This document shows, one piece after another, positions 1 to 7,793 of a DNA stretch of 59,008 nt; the stretch's first letter is position 1, and each line of letters opens with the position of its first letter. The notes below the pieces were generated by a model. That model saw only the letters and a program-made list of their open reading frames with translations, was not told where the DNA came from and searched no databases. Source of the DNA: Woeseiaceae bacterium (GTDB lineage Bacteria > Pseudomonadota > Gammaproteobacteria > Steroidobacterales > Woeseiaceae); assembly GCA_021773055.1 (NCBI GenBank), contig JAJFKV010000034.1, forward strand, positions 1-59,008. The letters are read 5' to 3'. Made by a program: the position numbers and the translations under genes.

Positions 1-74
1 CGATCTTCGCTTGCTCGCTTCAACGCATGTCGCTTGAACTCGGGACTGTATCGTCGGTATTTCTTCTTTGTCAT
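1..74 (-). CDS. IS3-family transposase OrfA, N-terminal fragment (window edge)
   Basis: The ATG at 74 is preceded by AAGGAGGTGTCAC, a strong Shine-Dalgarno. The visible 24 residues begin MTKKKYRRYSPEFKRHALKR, the basic start and EFK-(R/Q)-x-AL signature of the helix-turn-helix OrfA subunit of IS3-family transposases. Such OrfA proteins bind the IS ends and are partners of the DDE integrase OrfB. The gene runs off the left window edge. The same Y-(S)-(P/A)-EFKR pattern is in the OrfA at 7503. Confidence 0.8.
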   Translation of the reverse strand, partial: MTKKKYRRYSPEFKRHALKRASED

Positions 75-137
75 GTGACACCTCCTTACGCATTATCGCG
101 CACTTTTAAAGGCGTCCACCAAACCGGGGCTGGACTA
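1..137 (-). mobile_element. IS3-family insertion sequence, outer (orfA) end, cut by window edge
   Basis: The window opens inside an insertion sequence read leftwards. On the minus strand its outer tip reads TAGTCCAGCCCC (about 137-126), sharing 9 of 12 bases with the left tip TGGTCTGGCCCC of the complete IS3-family element at 7440-8684. Both elements also share GCGCGATAATGCG just upstream of orfA, which contains a good -10 box (GATAAT). Only the terminal repeat, the leader and 24 codons of orfA are inside the window, so its integrity cannot be judged. The orfA proteins of the two elements are related but clearly different, so these are two distinct IS types. Confidence 0.75.
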
Positions 138-154
138 AGAAGGAGACATTCGGG

Positions 155-355
155 TTAGAGAATCCAGCGTTTGATCCCTACACCCGTCAGAAATATCAGC
201 ACTGAAAATACCCATGCGAAAAGAAGATACCAATAGTTGGGGTCAGCCCTATCTACCAAGCTCATAACCCACAGAATGAACGTAATAGTTGGCACCAACA
301 AAGCCGCAAACGTTAGGCCTAAGTAGTAACAAATCTCGCTTGCGATCCACAACAT
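155..355 (-). CDS. Small membrane protein of unknown function (66 aa)
   Basis: This 66-residue ORF is almost entirely hydrophobic. One membrane segment spans roughly residues 9-33 and a second spans 42-61, joined by a short polar loop (SLVDRADPNY) that contains acidic and basic residues. I do not recognise a family. It lies between the end of the IS fragment and the first copy of the hairpin repeat, in the same direction as the other accessory genes to its right. No convincing Shine-Dalgarno is seen close to the ATG. It may be a genuine two-pass small membrane protein, but a short hydrophobic ORF can arise by chance. Confidence 0.5.
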   Translation of the reverse strand: MLWIASEICYYLGLTFAALLVPTITFILWVMSLVDRADPNYWYLLFAWVFSVLIFLTGVGIKRWIL

Positions 356-380
356 ATTGTTTCCGCAACTTTGCTCTTCA

Positions 381-456
381 ACGACTGCTTTGGGTCAGCA
401 GCAGTCGTTCGCTAGTCTATCACCCGACCGACTGGTTCCGGCCCGAAGCGGCCGGT
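381..456. repeat. Hairpin dispersed repeat, copy 1
   Basis: The copy starts with a perfect 9-bp inverted repeat, ACGACTGCT and AGCAGTCGT, around the loop TTGGGTCAGC. It continues through TATCACCCGACCGACTGG to a second palindromic part, GGCCCGAAGCGGCC. The core TTTGGGTCAGCAGC and the TATCAC block recur in the other copies at 5480, 6376 and 7380. It sits between the 66-aa membrane protein and the DUF1428 gene. Confidence 0.7.
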
Positions 457-481
457 GCGAGTCAGTAAGTGAAGCGATTTG

Positions 482-862
482 TTATCCGGCGTTGGTGTTA
501 GATAATTGAACTAACGACTGGAATCCGCCGTATGCCATCCGTTCGGCATCAAAACCTGAGTTTGATGATTTGATCAAATCCGCCATTCTTGGGTCAGCCG
601 CGACCTTATCATTTGCCAAGTCACGTGCCGCACGTGATTCAAATTCCACCCACCCGAACACGATGACTTCACCATCGGTTGCGGCTGCGAGATCAGTGAA
701 TGAGCGCGTTCCGTCACGTATCAAGTCGTCGCCGACAAATTCCCTGTAATCGAGCGCGCCGTGTTCCTTCCAAATGTCTGCAGCCGCTTCAACAAGAAGC
801 TTATACTCGTCCAGGCGATCGCGCGAAACGGGCAATACAAATCCGTCGATGTAGTTAGACAT
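482..862 (-). CDS. DUF1428 family protein (YbaA-like)
   Basis: This 126-residue soluble protein opens MSNYIDGFVLPVSRDRLDEY and contains ADIWKEHGALDYREFVGDD and VIVFGWVEFESRAARD. These are the hallmarks of the DUF1428 family (E. coli YbaA), small dimeric alpha-beta barrel proteins of unknown function. The length fits the family. The start at 862 has CGGAG about 8 bases upstream. It is flanked on both sides by hairpin repeats and reads the same way as most genes of the accessory block. Nothing in the context indicates a substrate. Confidence 0.85.
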   Translation of the reverse strand: MSNYIDGFVLPVSRDRLDEYKLLVEAAADIWKEHGALDYREFVGDDLIRDGTRSFTDLAAATDGEVIVFGWVEFESRAARDLANDKVAADPRMADLIKSSNSGFDAERMAYGGFQSLVQLSNTNAG

Positions 863-965
863 GATTGCTCCGATAGTTGTAACTGGTTCTGGTTTTCTCA
901 GCCGGAAAACTACTATTTATCTCGCAAGACGTCAGCTTAACGCACTTATTCCGAGCAAAATGCGA

Positions 966-1030
966 GCATCCGCTTTGGGTCCGTAGCCGTCATTCTAGCC
1001 CAACGCAGGTTACTGTCGCCATCCGGGTAT
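966..1030. repeat. Hairpin dispersed repeat, copy 2 (degenerate)
   Basis: The stretch ATCCGCTTTGGGTCCGTAG followed by CCGTCATTCTAGCCC matches the first half of the repeat (CTGCTTTGGGTCAGCAGCCGTCGTTC) with several mismatches. A further piece, GCGAACGACCGCC, lies near 1070. The arms pair poorly here, so this is a decayed copy. It occupies the gap between the DUF1428 gene and the M23 peptidase gene. Confidence 0.5.
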
Positions 1031-1082
1031 ATTTCAAAACTATGATTTGCTGATTCGTATAGGCAATGTCGCGAACGACCGC

Positions 1083-1709
1083 CTAGAAAAATAGCGCTTG
1101 GTAACTCCTGTTTCTGATTAGACCTTCCGGATTGGCATCTGTATTGCGGAAGTTCACAGGCATCGACGGACAGCTGTCCGTACCCGGAAGACCGGGCAGT
1201 GATCGGCAGGGATGCAGCGAAAAATGCAGGTGTGGCAGTCCACCCGTGTTGCCCGTTTCACCGGAGAGACCGATAGAATCGCCGGCGAGGACCTGCTGTC
1301 CTGAGATCACGTGAACACCATTAAGTGTGAGGTGCGAATACAGCGCGATTGAGCCATCAGCATGTTCGACAGTGATCAGATTGGTTCGCGTCCGGTCTCC
1401 GTCGGTCGCACCATCCTGGGCGTGAACTACCTCCCCGTCTCGCGCGGCGGTCACTACGGTTCCGATTGGCATATCAAAATCGTAGCCGTATTGCCAAAAC
1501 CCGGAATGTCCGAATCCAGAACAATTTCCCTGATTGACGCGATAGGTTTGGCCAATCGTATACGGCAGAGTAAAAGGCGACGATTGCCATAGTCCGAAAC
1601 CGCCGCAAACGTCCTGTCCTGCGGATGCACTGTCAGAGGACCCGCCGCCACATGCTGTAATCCCCAACAAGAAGGCAACGGTCAATCCAATACGATATTT
1701 CTCGAGCAC
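1083..1709 (-). CDS. M23-family metallopeptidase-like lipoprotein
   Basis: From the GTG at 1709 the protein is 208 residues and begins VLEKYRIGLTVAFLLGITAC, a lipoprotein signal with lipobox GITAC followed by GGGSSDS. The body has the LytM/M23 pattern: a His in GFGHSG, then YDFDMPIGTVVTAARDGEVV, then the HxH motif in LPHLHFSLHPC. Such enzymes cut peptidoglycan cross-bridges or related peptides outside the cytoplasm. The open frame extends upstream to 1787, but that extension runs through a hairpin repeat, while GGAG lies 8 bases before the GTG at 1709, so the shorter form is preferred. Several Cys suggest disulfides. Confidence 0.8.
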   Translation of the reverse strand: MLEKYRIGLTVAFLLGITACGGGSSDSASAGQDVCGGFGLWQSSPFTLPYTIGQTYRVNQGNCSGFGHSGFWQYGYDFDMPIGTVVTAARDGEVVHAQDGATDGDRTRTNLITVEHADGSIALYSHLTLNGVHVISGQQVLAGDSIGLSGETGNTGGLPHLHFSLHPCRSLPGLPGTDSCPSMPVNFRNTDANPEGLIRNRSYQALFF

Positions 1710-1749
1710 TTCTCTCACTCCATGCGCAACGTCAATCAACGCGAGGTCT

Positions 1750-1787
1750 CGAATGACCGCTTCGGGTAATAGAACACCGGGAACCAT
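1750..1787. repeat. Hairpin dispersed repeat, copy 3 (partial)
   Basis: The bases CGAATGACCGCTTCGGGTAA followed by ACACCGGGAACC resemble the start of the repeat unit, but its right arm is missing. The copy lies upstream of the M23 peptidase gene and is overlapped by the open frame extension of that gene, which argues against the longer start. Confidence 0.4.
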
Positions 1788-1895
1788 TTGTTTACCGAAG
1801 TTCAGATCGAATGTCTAGCCTTTGCAGGGGAGCATTGACGGTATCAAAGCAGCCAAGCTGTTAGACTGTCGCGAATCGAATCGGGAGCGATCATT

Positions 1896-3959
1896 ATGCG
1901 CGGATCAATGTATGTAGCCGTTATTATTACTCTGCCATTCGCGGCGTGGTCCGACGAAGGCATGTGGACAATTGACAATTTCCCATCGAGTCGAGTATCC
2001 GAGAAATACAACGTCGATGTTGATGAAGAATGGTTACGTTCTGCGCAGCTCTCGACCACGAGACTCGAGAATGGTTGTACAGGCTCCTTCGCGTCTGGCG
2101 ATGGACTTGTACTAACCAATAATCACTGTACATGGGGTTGCATTCAAAATCTTAGTAGCGATAAACGTAACCTGTCCGACGAAGGCTTCATCGCAAAGTC
2201 GAGAGAGGAAGAACTTCAATGCCCGGGGCAGCAGGTCTCGGTGCTGGTTAATCTCGACAACGTTACAAACGACATTGCCAACACTATCGGGGGCCTCGCG
2301 GACGCCGAAGCAAACGAAGCTCGCAAAGCCAAGCTTACAGATCTCGAATCCGCCTGCGAAGAGGCGGCTGGCGACAAGCTGCGGTGTGAGGCCGTATCGT
2401 TATACAACGGCGGCCAATATTTTATCTATACCTACAAGCGCTATGACGATGTACGGCTGGTATTCGCACCCGAACTCGATATTGCGGCGTTTGGTGGCGA
2501 CCCGGACAACTTCAATTTCCCACGCTGGTGTCTCGATATGTCATTTCTTCGCGTCTACGAAGACGGCAAGCCCGCATCGACGCCCAACTACCTGCGGTGG
2601 CGCGAAAGCGGCCCACAAGACGCAGAGCCCGTTTTTATCGCCGGTCATCCCGGGTCTACAGACCGTCTCTTTACAACGTCACAACTCAAGATGCTTCGTG
2701 ATGACGTAATTCCACTTTGGTTGTTGCGTTACTCAGAATTACGCGGCCGTATGCTGGCCTGGAAAGACACTAGCCCCGAGGCGGCGCGTATTGTGCAACA
2801 ACGCATCCTGGGTATTGAAAACGGCATCAAGGTACGGCGGAACCAACTGAAGGCATTGCACGACGACGAAATGATGGCGATCAAGGCTGATCAAGAGGCC
2901 CAGCTACGCAAATCGATCGCGGCGGACCCCGAACTGCAGCTTGCCTACGGCGACGCATGGAATCTGATCGATAACGCAATACAAGCCCATCAAAACATGT
3001 ATGAAGAACACCTGTTTATCGAGAACAGTGCTGCCCTCAATAGCGAATTGTACGGTTACGCCAGAACAATAGTGCGTGGTGTCGCCGAACGTGAGCGGCC
3101 CAACAATGAACGACTACGCGCCTACACAGACGCGGCACTACCGCAAATCGAACAGCGTCTTTTTGCTGCGCGGCCAATCGACAAAAACTACGAAAAACTC
3201 AGACTTACTTTTTCACTCGATAAAATGCGCGAGTGGCTCGGCCCTGATAGTAAGTACGTCCATCGGATTCTCGGAAAAGAATCCCCCGAGTCGCTCGCTG
3301 CAAGTTTGATTGAAGATAGTCGCCTTGACGATCCGGCGTACCGCGAATCACTCTGGAAAGGCAATGAGAAAGAACTCAAAGCGAGCGACGATCCAATGAT
3401 CCAATTGGCGCTCGCGATTGATCCTGACGCCCGTGCCCTGCGCACTCGCTACGAAAATGACGTTGAGGCGCCGCGCGTTCGAGGTGAAGAGAAAATCGCT
3501 GACGCGCGATTCCGGATATACGGCACGGATACCTACCCGGACGCGACATTCACACTACGCGTAACGTACGGCGCCGTCGAAGGCTGGGAAGAACACGGTG
3601 AGATGATTGATTCTTTCACGCACACCAATCGCCTCTTCGAACGCACAACCGGTCAACGGCCGTTCTCGCTGCCGGCGAGCTGGTCGCGAGCCCGCGAAGA
3701 TCTCAATCCCGATACGCCGTTCAACTTCTCCTTGACCACGGACATTACGGGCGGCAATTCAGGCAGTCCAATCGTTGCCGGAGACGGAACGCTGGTCGGT
3801 CTCGCATTTGATGGAAACATTCACTCGATCGCTGGCGACTACTGGTTTAACCAAGACAACAATCGAACGGTCGGGGTAAATACCGCCATCATTCTCGAGG
3901 CTTTGAAAGTGGTTTACGATGCCGATCACCTTCTGGATGAACTCACCGTCGTTCAGTAG
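1896..3959 (+). CDS. S46-family dipeptidyl-peptidase (DPP7-like)
   Basis: This 687-residue secreted serine peptidase removes dipeptides from the N-termini of oligopeptides. After a signal peptide (residues 1-19) it has the S46 start DEGMWTIDNFP. The catalytic His is H77 in LTNNHC, the Asp is in the FGGDPDNFNFP region, and the Ser is S622 in TGGNSGSP. The residue that sets specificity, just downstream in GLAFDGN, is Gly as in DPP7 (hydrophobic P1), not Arg as in the acid-specific DPP11; this assignment comes from family knowledge. Length is normal for S46. GGGAG precedes the ATG. It is the only plus-strand gene in the accessory block and converges on the sulfatase, with 10 bases between stops. 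Confidence 0.93.
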   Translation: MRGSMYVAVIITLPFAAWSDEGMWTIDNFPSSRVSEKYNVDVDEEWLRSAQLSTTRLENGCTGSFASGDGLVLTNNHCTWGCIQNLSSDKRNLSDEGFIAKSREEELQCPGQQVSVLVNLDNVTNDIANTIGGLADAEANEARKAKLTDLESACEEAAGDKLRCEAVSLYNGGQYFIYTYKRYDDVRLVFAPELDIAAFGGDPDNFNFPRWCLDMSFLRVYEDGKPASTPNYLRWRESGPQDAEPVFIAGHPGSTDRLFTTSQLKMLRDDVIPLWLLRYSELRGRMLAWKDTSPEAARIVQQRILGIENGIKVRRNQLKALHDDEMMAIKADQEAQLRKSIAADPELQLAYGDAWNLIDNAIQAHQNMYEEHLFIENSAALNSELYGYARTIVRGVAERERPNNERLRAYTDAALPQIEQRLFAARPIDKNYEKLRLTFSLDKMREWLGPDSKYVHRILGKESPESLAASLIEDSRLDDPAYRESLWKGNEKELKASDDPMIQLALAIDPDARALRTRYENDVEAPRVRGEEKIADARFRIYGTDTYPDATFTLRVTYGAVEGWEEHGEMIDSFTHTNRLFERTTGQRPFSLPASWSRAREDLNPDTPFNFSLTTDITGGNSGSPIVAGDGTLVGLAFDGNIHSIAGDYWFNQDNNRTVGVNTAIILEALKVVYDADHLLDELTVVQ

Positions 3960-3969
3960 GACCAGGTAC

Positions 3970-5391
3970 CTACGGGTCCGGGGCGCCAGGATCTTCTTTG
4001 ATGGACGCTTCGTGATCCACTATGACTTGCCATAAAGGAGCGTCTACCCAAGTGTCATCGAGATAGAAGTTTTCGGGTTCTTCTTCTTTTGGGTCGACGA
4101 TTAAGTTATAAATTGATGGATAGGCCATGTTACGGATTGCATAGCTCTCTTCATCAATCTCCTTGATAAGCATTTTCCAATTGCGCCATTTCACACCAAA
4201 AAGCTCGTTACCGATGTAAATGACGATGGATTCTCGAGCGGATTTCTCAGATTTACGCGTCAGGAAATCCGATTGGTCGAGACCGTCCAGGATTCGATCT
4301 TGCGGGATATCGCCGCCCATGAAATTCGCCAGCGTGGGAAACACATCCACCAGATGGACAATGTCGTTCGAGACTTGTTTGGCAGGGATTTTGCCGGGAT
4401 ACCGGATCAGAAAAGGAACACGCAAGGAACCTTCATACGGAGAAAACATGGTTCCTCGCCACGGTCCGGTGAATCCGAACGATCTCGTTATGCCTTCACG
4501 CCCATTGTCCGACGTAAAAATGAAGATAGTGTTGTCTTTAAGCCCAAGCTCATCGATCGTATCAAGGAGCTCGCCCACGTAGGTATCCGTTTGGGCAAGA
4601 ACGTCTGCGAAACTTCCGTTTCCGGTCGACCCTTTAAAATCGGGATGGGCGTCGACTGGTTCATGGGTTTGCGTATAGGGAAGATAAGCGAAGAAAGGCT
4701 GCTCCGCTTTGGCCCTGCGCTTGATGAAATCGATGGCGTGATCGGTGATTTCCCGGTCGATCGTCTTACGCTTCTCGCGGCCGTACACTTCCAGTTTCTT
4801 AGGCGTTTCGCCTCGCTTTGACGACACCACATAGGTGAACTCAAGATCCGGATGAGCTCCTTCCTGCCAGCTATCGCTATCCGGCCAGAACGCTCGATCC
4901 GATGAATTGGGGATTCCATACCACTCGTCGAAACCCTGGTCTGTTGGTAAACGCCCCTCGGTGTCTCCCAAGTGCCATTTTCCGAACATGCCCGTCGCGT
5001 AACCAGCATCGGACAGCATTTCCGCTAGTGTAATTTCCCACTGGGTGATGCCCCACCATATACCCCTTGGAGGGCCATCAGGCCGCTGCCTGGCACGTAT
5101 CCCGTAACGACCAGTCATCAGCGAGGTACGCGACGGAGTACACTCCGCTTCGACATTGAAGTTGGTCAGCTGGAATCCCTCAGCGGCAATACTGTCAATT
5201 CGGGGCGTTGGCGCCCCGCGCAAAACGCCGCCGCCATAAACACCAATTTCGCCGTAACCGAAATTATCCATCAGGACAAGGACAATATTGGGTTTGTCAT
5301 CACCTCCTGGCGCGGCCACAGCAAGTGGAACAGAGGCGACAAGAACAGACAGACAAACAAGGACTCTCACGCTTCGAATGTAGTTAGGCAA
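3970..5391 (-). CDS. Type I (S1) sulfatase, exported
   Basis: From the TTG at 5391 the protein has 473 residues and a signal peptide ending near LAVAAPGG. The metal site begins NIVLVLMDNFGYGEIG. The C-T-P-S-R-T-S-L-M-T-G-R-Y-G sequence is the sulfatase signature, in which the Cys is oxidised to formylglycine. GMFGKWHLG and TSDNGRE provide further active-site residues. It probably hydrolyses sulfate esters of glycans or aryl compounds in the periplasm. GGAGG lies five bases before the TTG. The frame also extends to 5490, but that extension runs into the hairpin repeat, so it is not used. No formylglycine-generating enzyme is in the window. Confidence 0.88.
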   Translation of the reverse strand: MPNYIRSVRVLVCLSVLVASVPLAVAAPGGDDKPNIVLVLMDNFGYGEIGVYGGGVLRGAPTPRIDSIAAEGFQLTNFNVEAECTPSRTSLMTGRYGIRARQRPDGPPRGIWWGITQWEITLAEMLSDAGYATGMFGKWHLGDTEGRLPTDQGFDEWYGIPNSSDRAFWPDSDSWQEGAHPDLEFTYVVSSKRGETPKKLEVYGREKRKTIDREITDHAIDFIKRRAKAEQPFFAYLPYTQTHEPVDAHPDFKGSTGNGSFADVLAQTDTYVGELLDTIDELGLKDNTIFIFTSDNGREGITRSFGFTGPWRGTMFSPYEGSLRVPFLIRYPGKIPAKQVSNDIVHLVDVFPTLANFMGGDIPQDRILDGLDQSDFLTRKSEKSARESIVIYIGNELFGVKWRNWKMLIKEIDEESYAIRNMAYPSIYNLIVDPKEEEPENFYLDDTWVDAPLWQVIVDHEASIKEDPGAPDP

Positions 5392-5479
5392 TGTAGCCTC
5401 CGGTGGTTTTGCTCTCTGCAGCAGTAGACGCAACAAGGAAATGTCCGAATTGTCATTCACGCATTTTGGTGGATGATCG

Positions 5480-5565
5480 AGAACGACCACTATGGGTCAG
5501 TAGCAGCCTCTCAGAAGTTTATCACTCGAACAGCTGCTTTCGGGCGCAAAACGGACGCTCAGCCG
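5480..5565. repeat. Hairpin dispersed repeat, copy 4
   Basis: The first half reads GAACGACCACTATGGGTCAG then TAGCAGCC. It is followed by TTTATCACTCGAACAGCTG and a second hairpin-like part, CTGCTTTCGGGCGCAAAACG then GACGCTCAGCCG. The ATGGGTCAG core and the TATCACTCGAA block match copies 1 and 6. It lies upstream of the sulfatase. Confidence 0.6.
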
Positions 5566-5673
5566 TGAAATTTCCGAAGCTCGGGAACGAATGTCTGATT
5601 TCGTCGAAAGCGATCGTTCAGTTCCTCAGAATCGACCGGACTTGGAGGGCAGCTAACAGCCACAAGCGGTCCT

Positions 5674-6321
5674 TCATTGAGACGCGGAATCATCTTTCGT
5701 GCCCTCGTTTGTAGTGATCGTGAATGCTCCAGTCGTGTCGTCGGCAGAGACATTGAATTTGCTAGGGCGTCGTTCCATGGTAACCAATCGAATGACACCT
5801 TCTCCGCTATCGTTGGGGCTGACTGATACCATCCCTACCTGTACATCGCTAGTTGCGCCGGTGGAAAGCAAGGCTGTATTTAGGTTAGTCATTACCTTCG
5901 CCGCGTTGCTCATCAATCCTGACGTTTCCGTCAGGTGGATTCCCATTGAACAAGCATTCGATTCGCAAGAAAAGTCGTTAACGTAACCATATGTTGGCAT
6001 CTCCACACCGGAAACAAGGTTGTAGACCGCCGCTTCGATTTTCTCCTTTACTTCGATTGATAGCTCGAAATGGTCTTCTGTATTTATCTCTGAAGCTGTG
6101 CCTGCCACCGGAGACTCCTCGGTGGTGGGTAATTGCACCGTAGGACTTAGGTGTTGTGTAGGCAAAGGAATGTCGGTTGCTGATTCGCCCTCGACGTCTT
6201 CAAGCTGGCTAACTTGAGCATCCTCATTGGCAAGTGCTGAGTGAGGAACTGAATTCATGTTGTAGTACACATAAAGTGCAGCAGCGACGATCGCTGCCCC
6301 GAGCGCGAGTTTCAATTTCAC
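5674..6321 (-). CDS. Hypothetical membrane-anchored periplasmic protein (215 aa)
   Basis: The N-terminus MKLKLALGAAIVAAALYVYY is a signal anchor. A long acidic, Pro/Thr/Glu-rich linker (residues about 30-75) follows. The folded part, from about 80, contains a likely disulfide in NDFSCESNACSMG and ends in a Thr/Asp-rich tail. I do not recognise the family. The layout (one N-terminal membrane segment, flexible linker, small C-terminal domain) suggests a periplasmic domain tethered to the inner membrane. It is flanked by hairpin repeats on both sides. Confidence 0.65.
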   Translation of the reverse strand: MKLKLALGAAIVAAALYVYYNMNSVPHSALANEDAQVSQLEDVEGESATDIPLPTQHLSPTVQLPTTEESPVAGTASEINTEDHFELSIEVKEKIEAAVYNLVSGVEMPTYGYVNDFSCESNACSMGIHLTETSGLMSNAAKVMTNLNTALLSTGATSDVQVGMVSVSPNDSGEGVIRLVTMERRPSKFNVSADDTTGAFTITTNEGTKDDSASQ

Positions 6322-6375
6322 AGGTTTGGCTCCGCCGAATTAGTAAAATAGACGATATTTACTTCAATGCTACGA

Positions 6376-6452
6376 TGGGCTGCTTCGGGTCAGCAGCCGT
6401 CGCTCAACAGTTTAACACCTGGGCGGCGGGTTCCGGCCAAGAGCAGCCGTTC
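6376..6452. repeat. Hairpin dispersed repeat, copy 5
   Basis: GGGCTGCTTCGGGTCAGCAG then CCGTCGCTCAACAGTTTAAC forms the hairpin GGCTGC/GCAGCC around TTCGGGTCA. It is followed by GGCGGGTTCCGGCCAAGAGC, matching the second half of copy 1. It separates the two hypothetical envelope-protein genes. Confidence 0.65.
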
Positions 6453-6487
6453 AATACTGTCAACTACTTTCGTTGAGATATACCCGG

Positions 6488-7348
6488 CTAGTCTATTAGT
6501 TTTCTAAAATTCGGGTGCATTACCCAGATCGCGTACAGCCCGGAATCGTCCAATGCGGATACTCGCACCGCTCCGGTTTGTCTCGATCTCACGCCGCCAC
6601 GAAACCCCGCCTTCCCTCCGAAATTGTGCAAACTCATGCTGCTGAGTTCATCGTCGCCAATTCGAGGATAGGCAGTTCCCGCCTTCAATACCCGGTATCT
6701 AGTATCATCGAAAAAGCGCATTTCGGTCGCGCCTGTTAGTTCAAGCTCTTCTATTTTGGCCCGCCACACCTCAGCATCAAGTCTTACAATTCGATAGGCG
6801 CTTGCCGGTAGCGAGTCGACTCGACATCTCCACGCTGCATCATCCGCGACGGCAAGGTCCGCGTCTGGAAGAATATCGGCCTGAGAAGAAAAGCTTCTTT
6901 GCGGCATTGTGATTCTGTACATGATGCTATCCGCATAGGGCATAGCGTTCTCAAAAAACTCACATCGGTCACCGACGACTATGTAGCCTCTTAAAAACGG
7001 ATTGTGCGTCCGTAGAATTTCCACACGGCTACCCAACGTTCCATCAATGCGGCCGGTCCAGTAGTTTGATTCGTCGTTCGCTTTTCCTGTCGTTCTTGTC
7101 GCTATTACGATTTCGTCGCTCAATAATCGAACTTGAATATTCTTGATGTTATTGACCAATGGGTCGCTATTTACCTTAACAAATCGGTATTCGGTGAGAT
7201 TTGGATTCTCAGCAATAAACATCTCGTCAATCCATTGCTGCGCATAGTCGTTGGCTGTCAGATCAATGAAGTCATTAACTGGTGGCGGCTTTGCGTTACA
7301 TGCGGCAACACCGAGGACGAACAGCGAGAGTTTCAGCGTAAATTTCAT
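6488..7348 (-). CDS. Hypothetical lipoprotein (286 aa)
   Basis: The start MKFTLKLSLFVLGVAACNAK is a lipoprotein signal with lipobox GVAAC, so the mature protein should be lipid-anchored at Cys17. The remaining 270 residues are a mixed soluble domain with a few Cys (CEFFENA, WRCRVD) that could pair. I do not recognise the family, and no catalytic motif stands out. The C-terminus ends HPNFRKLID. It lies between repeat copies 5 and 6, next to the complete IS, and shares strand with most of the accessory block. Confidence 0.65.
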   Translation of the reverse strand: MKFTLKLSLFVLGVAACNAKPPPVNDFIDLTANDYAQQWIDEMFIAENPNLTEYRFVKVNSDPLVNNIKNIQVRLLSDEIVIATRTTGKANDESNYWTGRIDGTLGSRVEILRTHNPFLRGYIVVGDRCEFFENAMPYADSIMYRITMPQRSFSSQADILPDADLAVADDAAWRCRVDSLPASAYRIVRLDAEVWRAKIEELELTGATEMRFFDDTRYRVLKAGTAYPRIGDDELSSMSLHNFGGKAGFRGGVRSRQTGAVRVSALDDSGLYAIWVMHPNFRKLID

Positions 7349-7379
7349 GCCATATGAACTATATCGAAAGTAGAGGTTG

Positions 7380-7439
7380 CCCGGCTGCTTTGGGTCACTA
7401 GCCGTCGTTCGTTATCTTATCATTCGAACGGCTGGAGTC
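7380..7439. repeat. Hairpin dispersed repeat, copy 6, interrupted by the IS
   Basis: CCGGCTGCTTTGGGTCACTA then GCCGTCGTTCGTTATCTTAT then CATTCGAACGGCTGG matches the first two thirds of the unit well. The expected continuation (GTTCCGGCC in copies 1 and 5) is replaced by the tip of the IS at 7440. I could not find the missing third after the right end of the IS at 8684, so the insertion probably came with a deletion. Confidence 0.6.
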
Positions 7440-7502
7440 TGGTCTGGCCCCAATATTTCGGGCCACTAACTTTAGCGCGATAATGCGCTTTGGAGGTGGG
7501 AC

Positions 7503-7793
7503 TTGGCAAGACGGAAACGATATAGCGCGGAGTTCAAACGACAGGCGCTGAACCGAGCTGATGAGCCCGGTGTTAGCGATGCATTGGTGTGCGAGGAGTT
7601 GGGTGTCAGTACGCGGCAACTCCGTCGTTGGCGCGAAGCGGTTCGGGAGCACGGCGATGAAGAAGCATTCCCCGGCCAGGGCAAAGCCCGCGATCAGGAG
7701 TTGCTGCAACTTAAGCGCAAACTGAAGAAAGCAGAACAGGAACTAGATTTTTTACGAGAAGCGGCGCGGTACTTTGCCAAGGAGTCGAAGTGA
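7503..7793 (+). CDS. IS3-family transposase OrfA
   Basis: This 96-residue protein starts at a TTG after TGGAGGTGGGAC and opens ARRKRYSAEFKRQALNRA. A helix-turn-helix follows (ALVCEELGVSTRQLRRWREA), then a C-terminal leucine-zipper-like segment (ELLQLKRKLKKAEQELDFL). These are the DNA-binding and multimerisation parts of an IS3 OrfA. Its stop overlaps the start of orfB by four bases (GTGA). A fused OrfAB made by frameshifting is usual in the family, but I see no obvious slippery heptamer here. Confidence 0.93.
   Translation: MARRKRYSAEFKRQALNRADEPGVSDALVCEELGVSTRQLRRWREAVREHGDEEAFPGQGKARDQELLQLKRKLKKAEQELDFLREAARYFAKESK

Noticed and set aside
1709..1787. Longer N-terminus of the M23 lipoprotein
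   Set aside because: The extra 26 codons cross a repeat copy and would displace the lipoprotein signal from the N-terminus. GGAG lies before the GTG at 1709.
5391..5490. Longer N-terminus of the sulfatase
   Set aside because: The extra 33 codons run into a hairpin repeat and would bury the signal peptide. GGAGG lies before the TTG at 5391.
381..7439. Integron cassette array with attC sites
   Set aside because: The repeats between genes are regular and contain hairpins, and copy 5 has a GCTCAAC/GTTGAG pair that resembles attC core sites. But other copies lack RYYYAAC/GTTRRRY cores, gene orientation is not uniform, and no integron integrase is seen.
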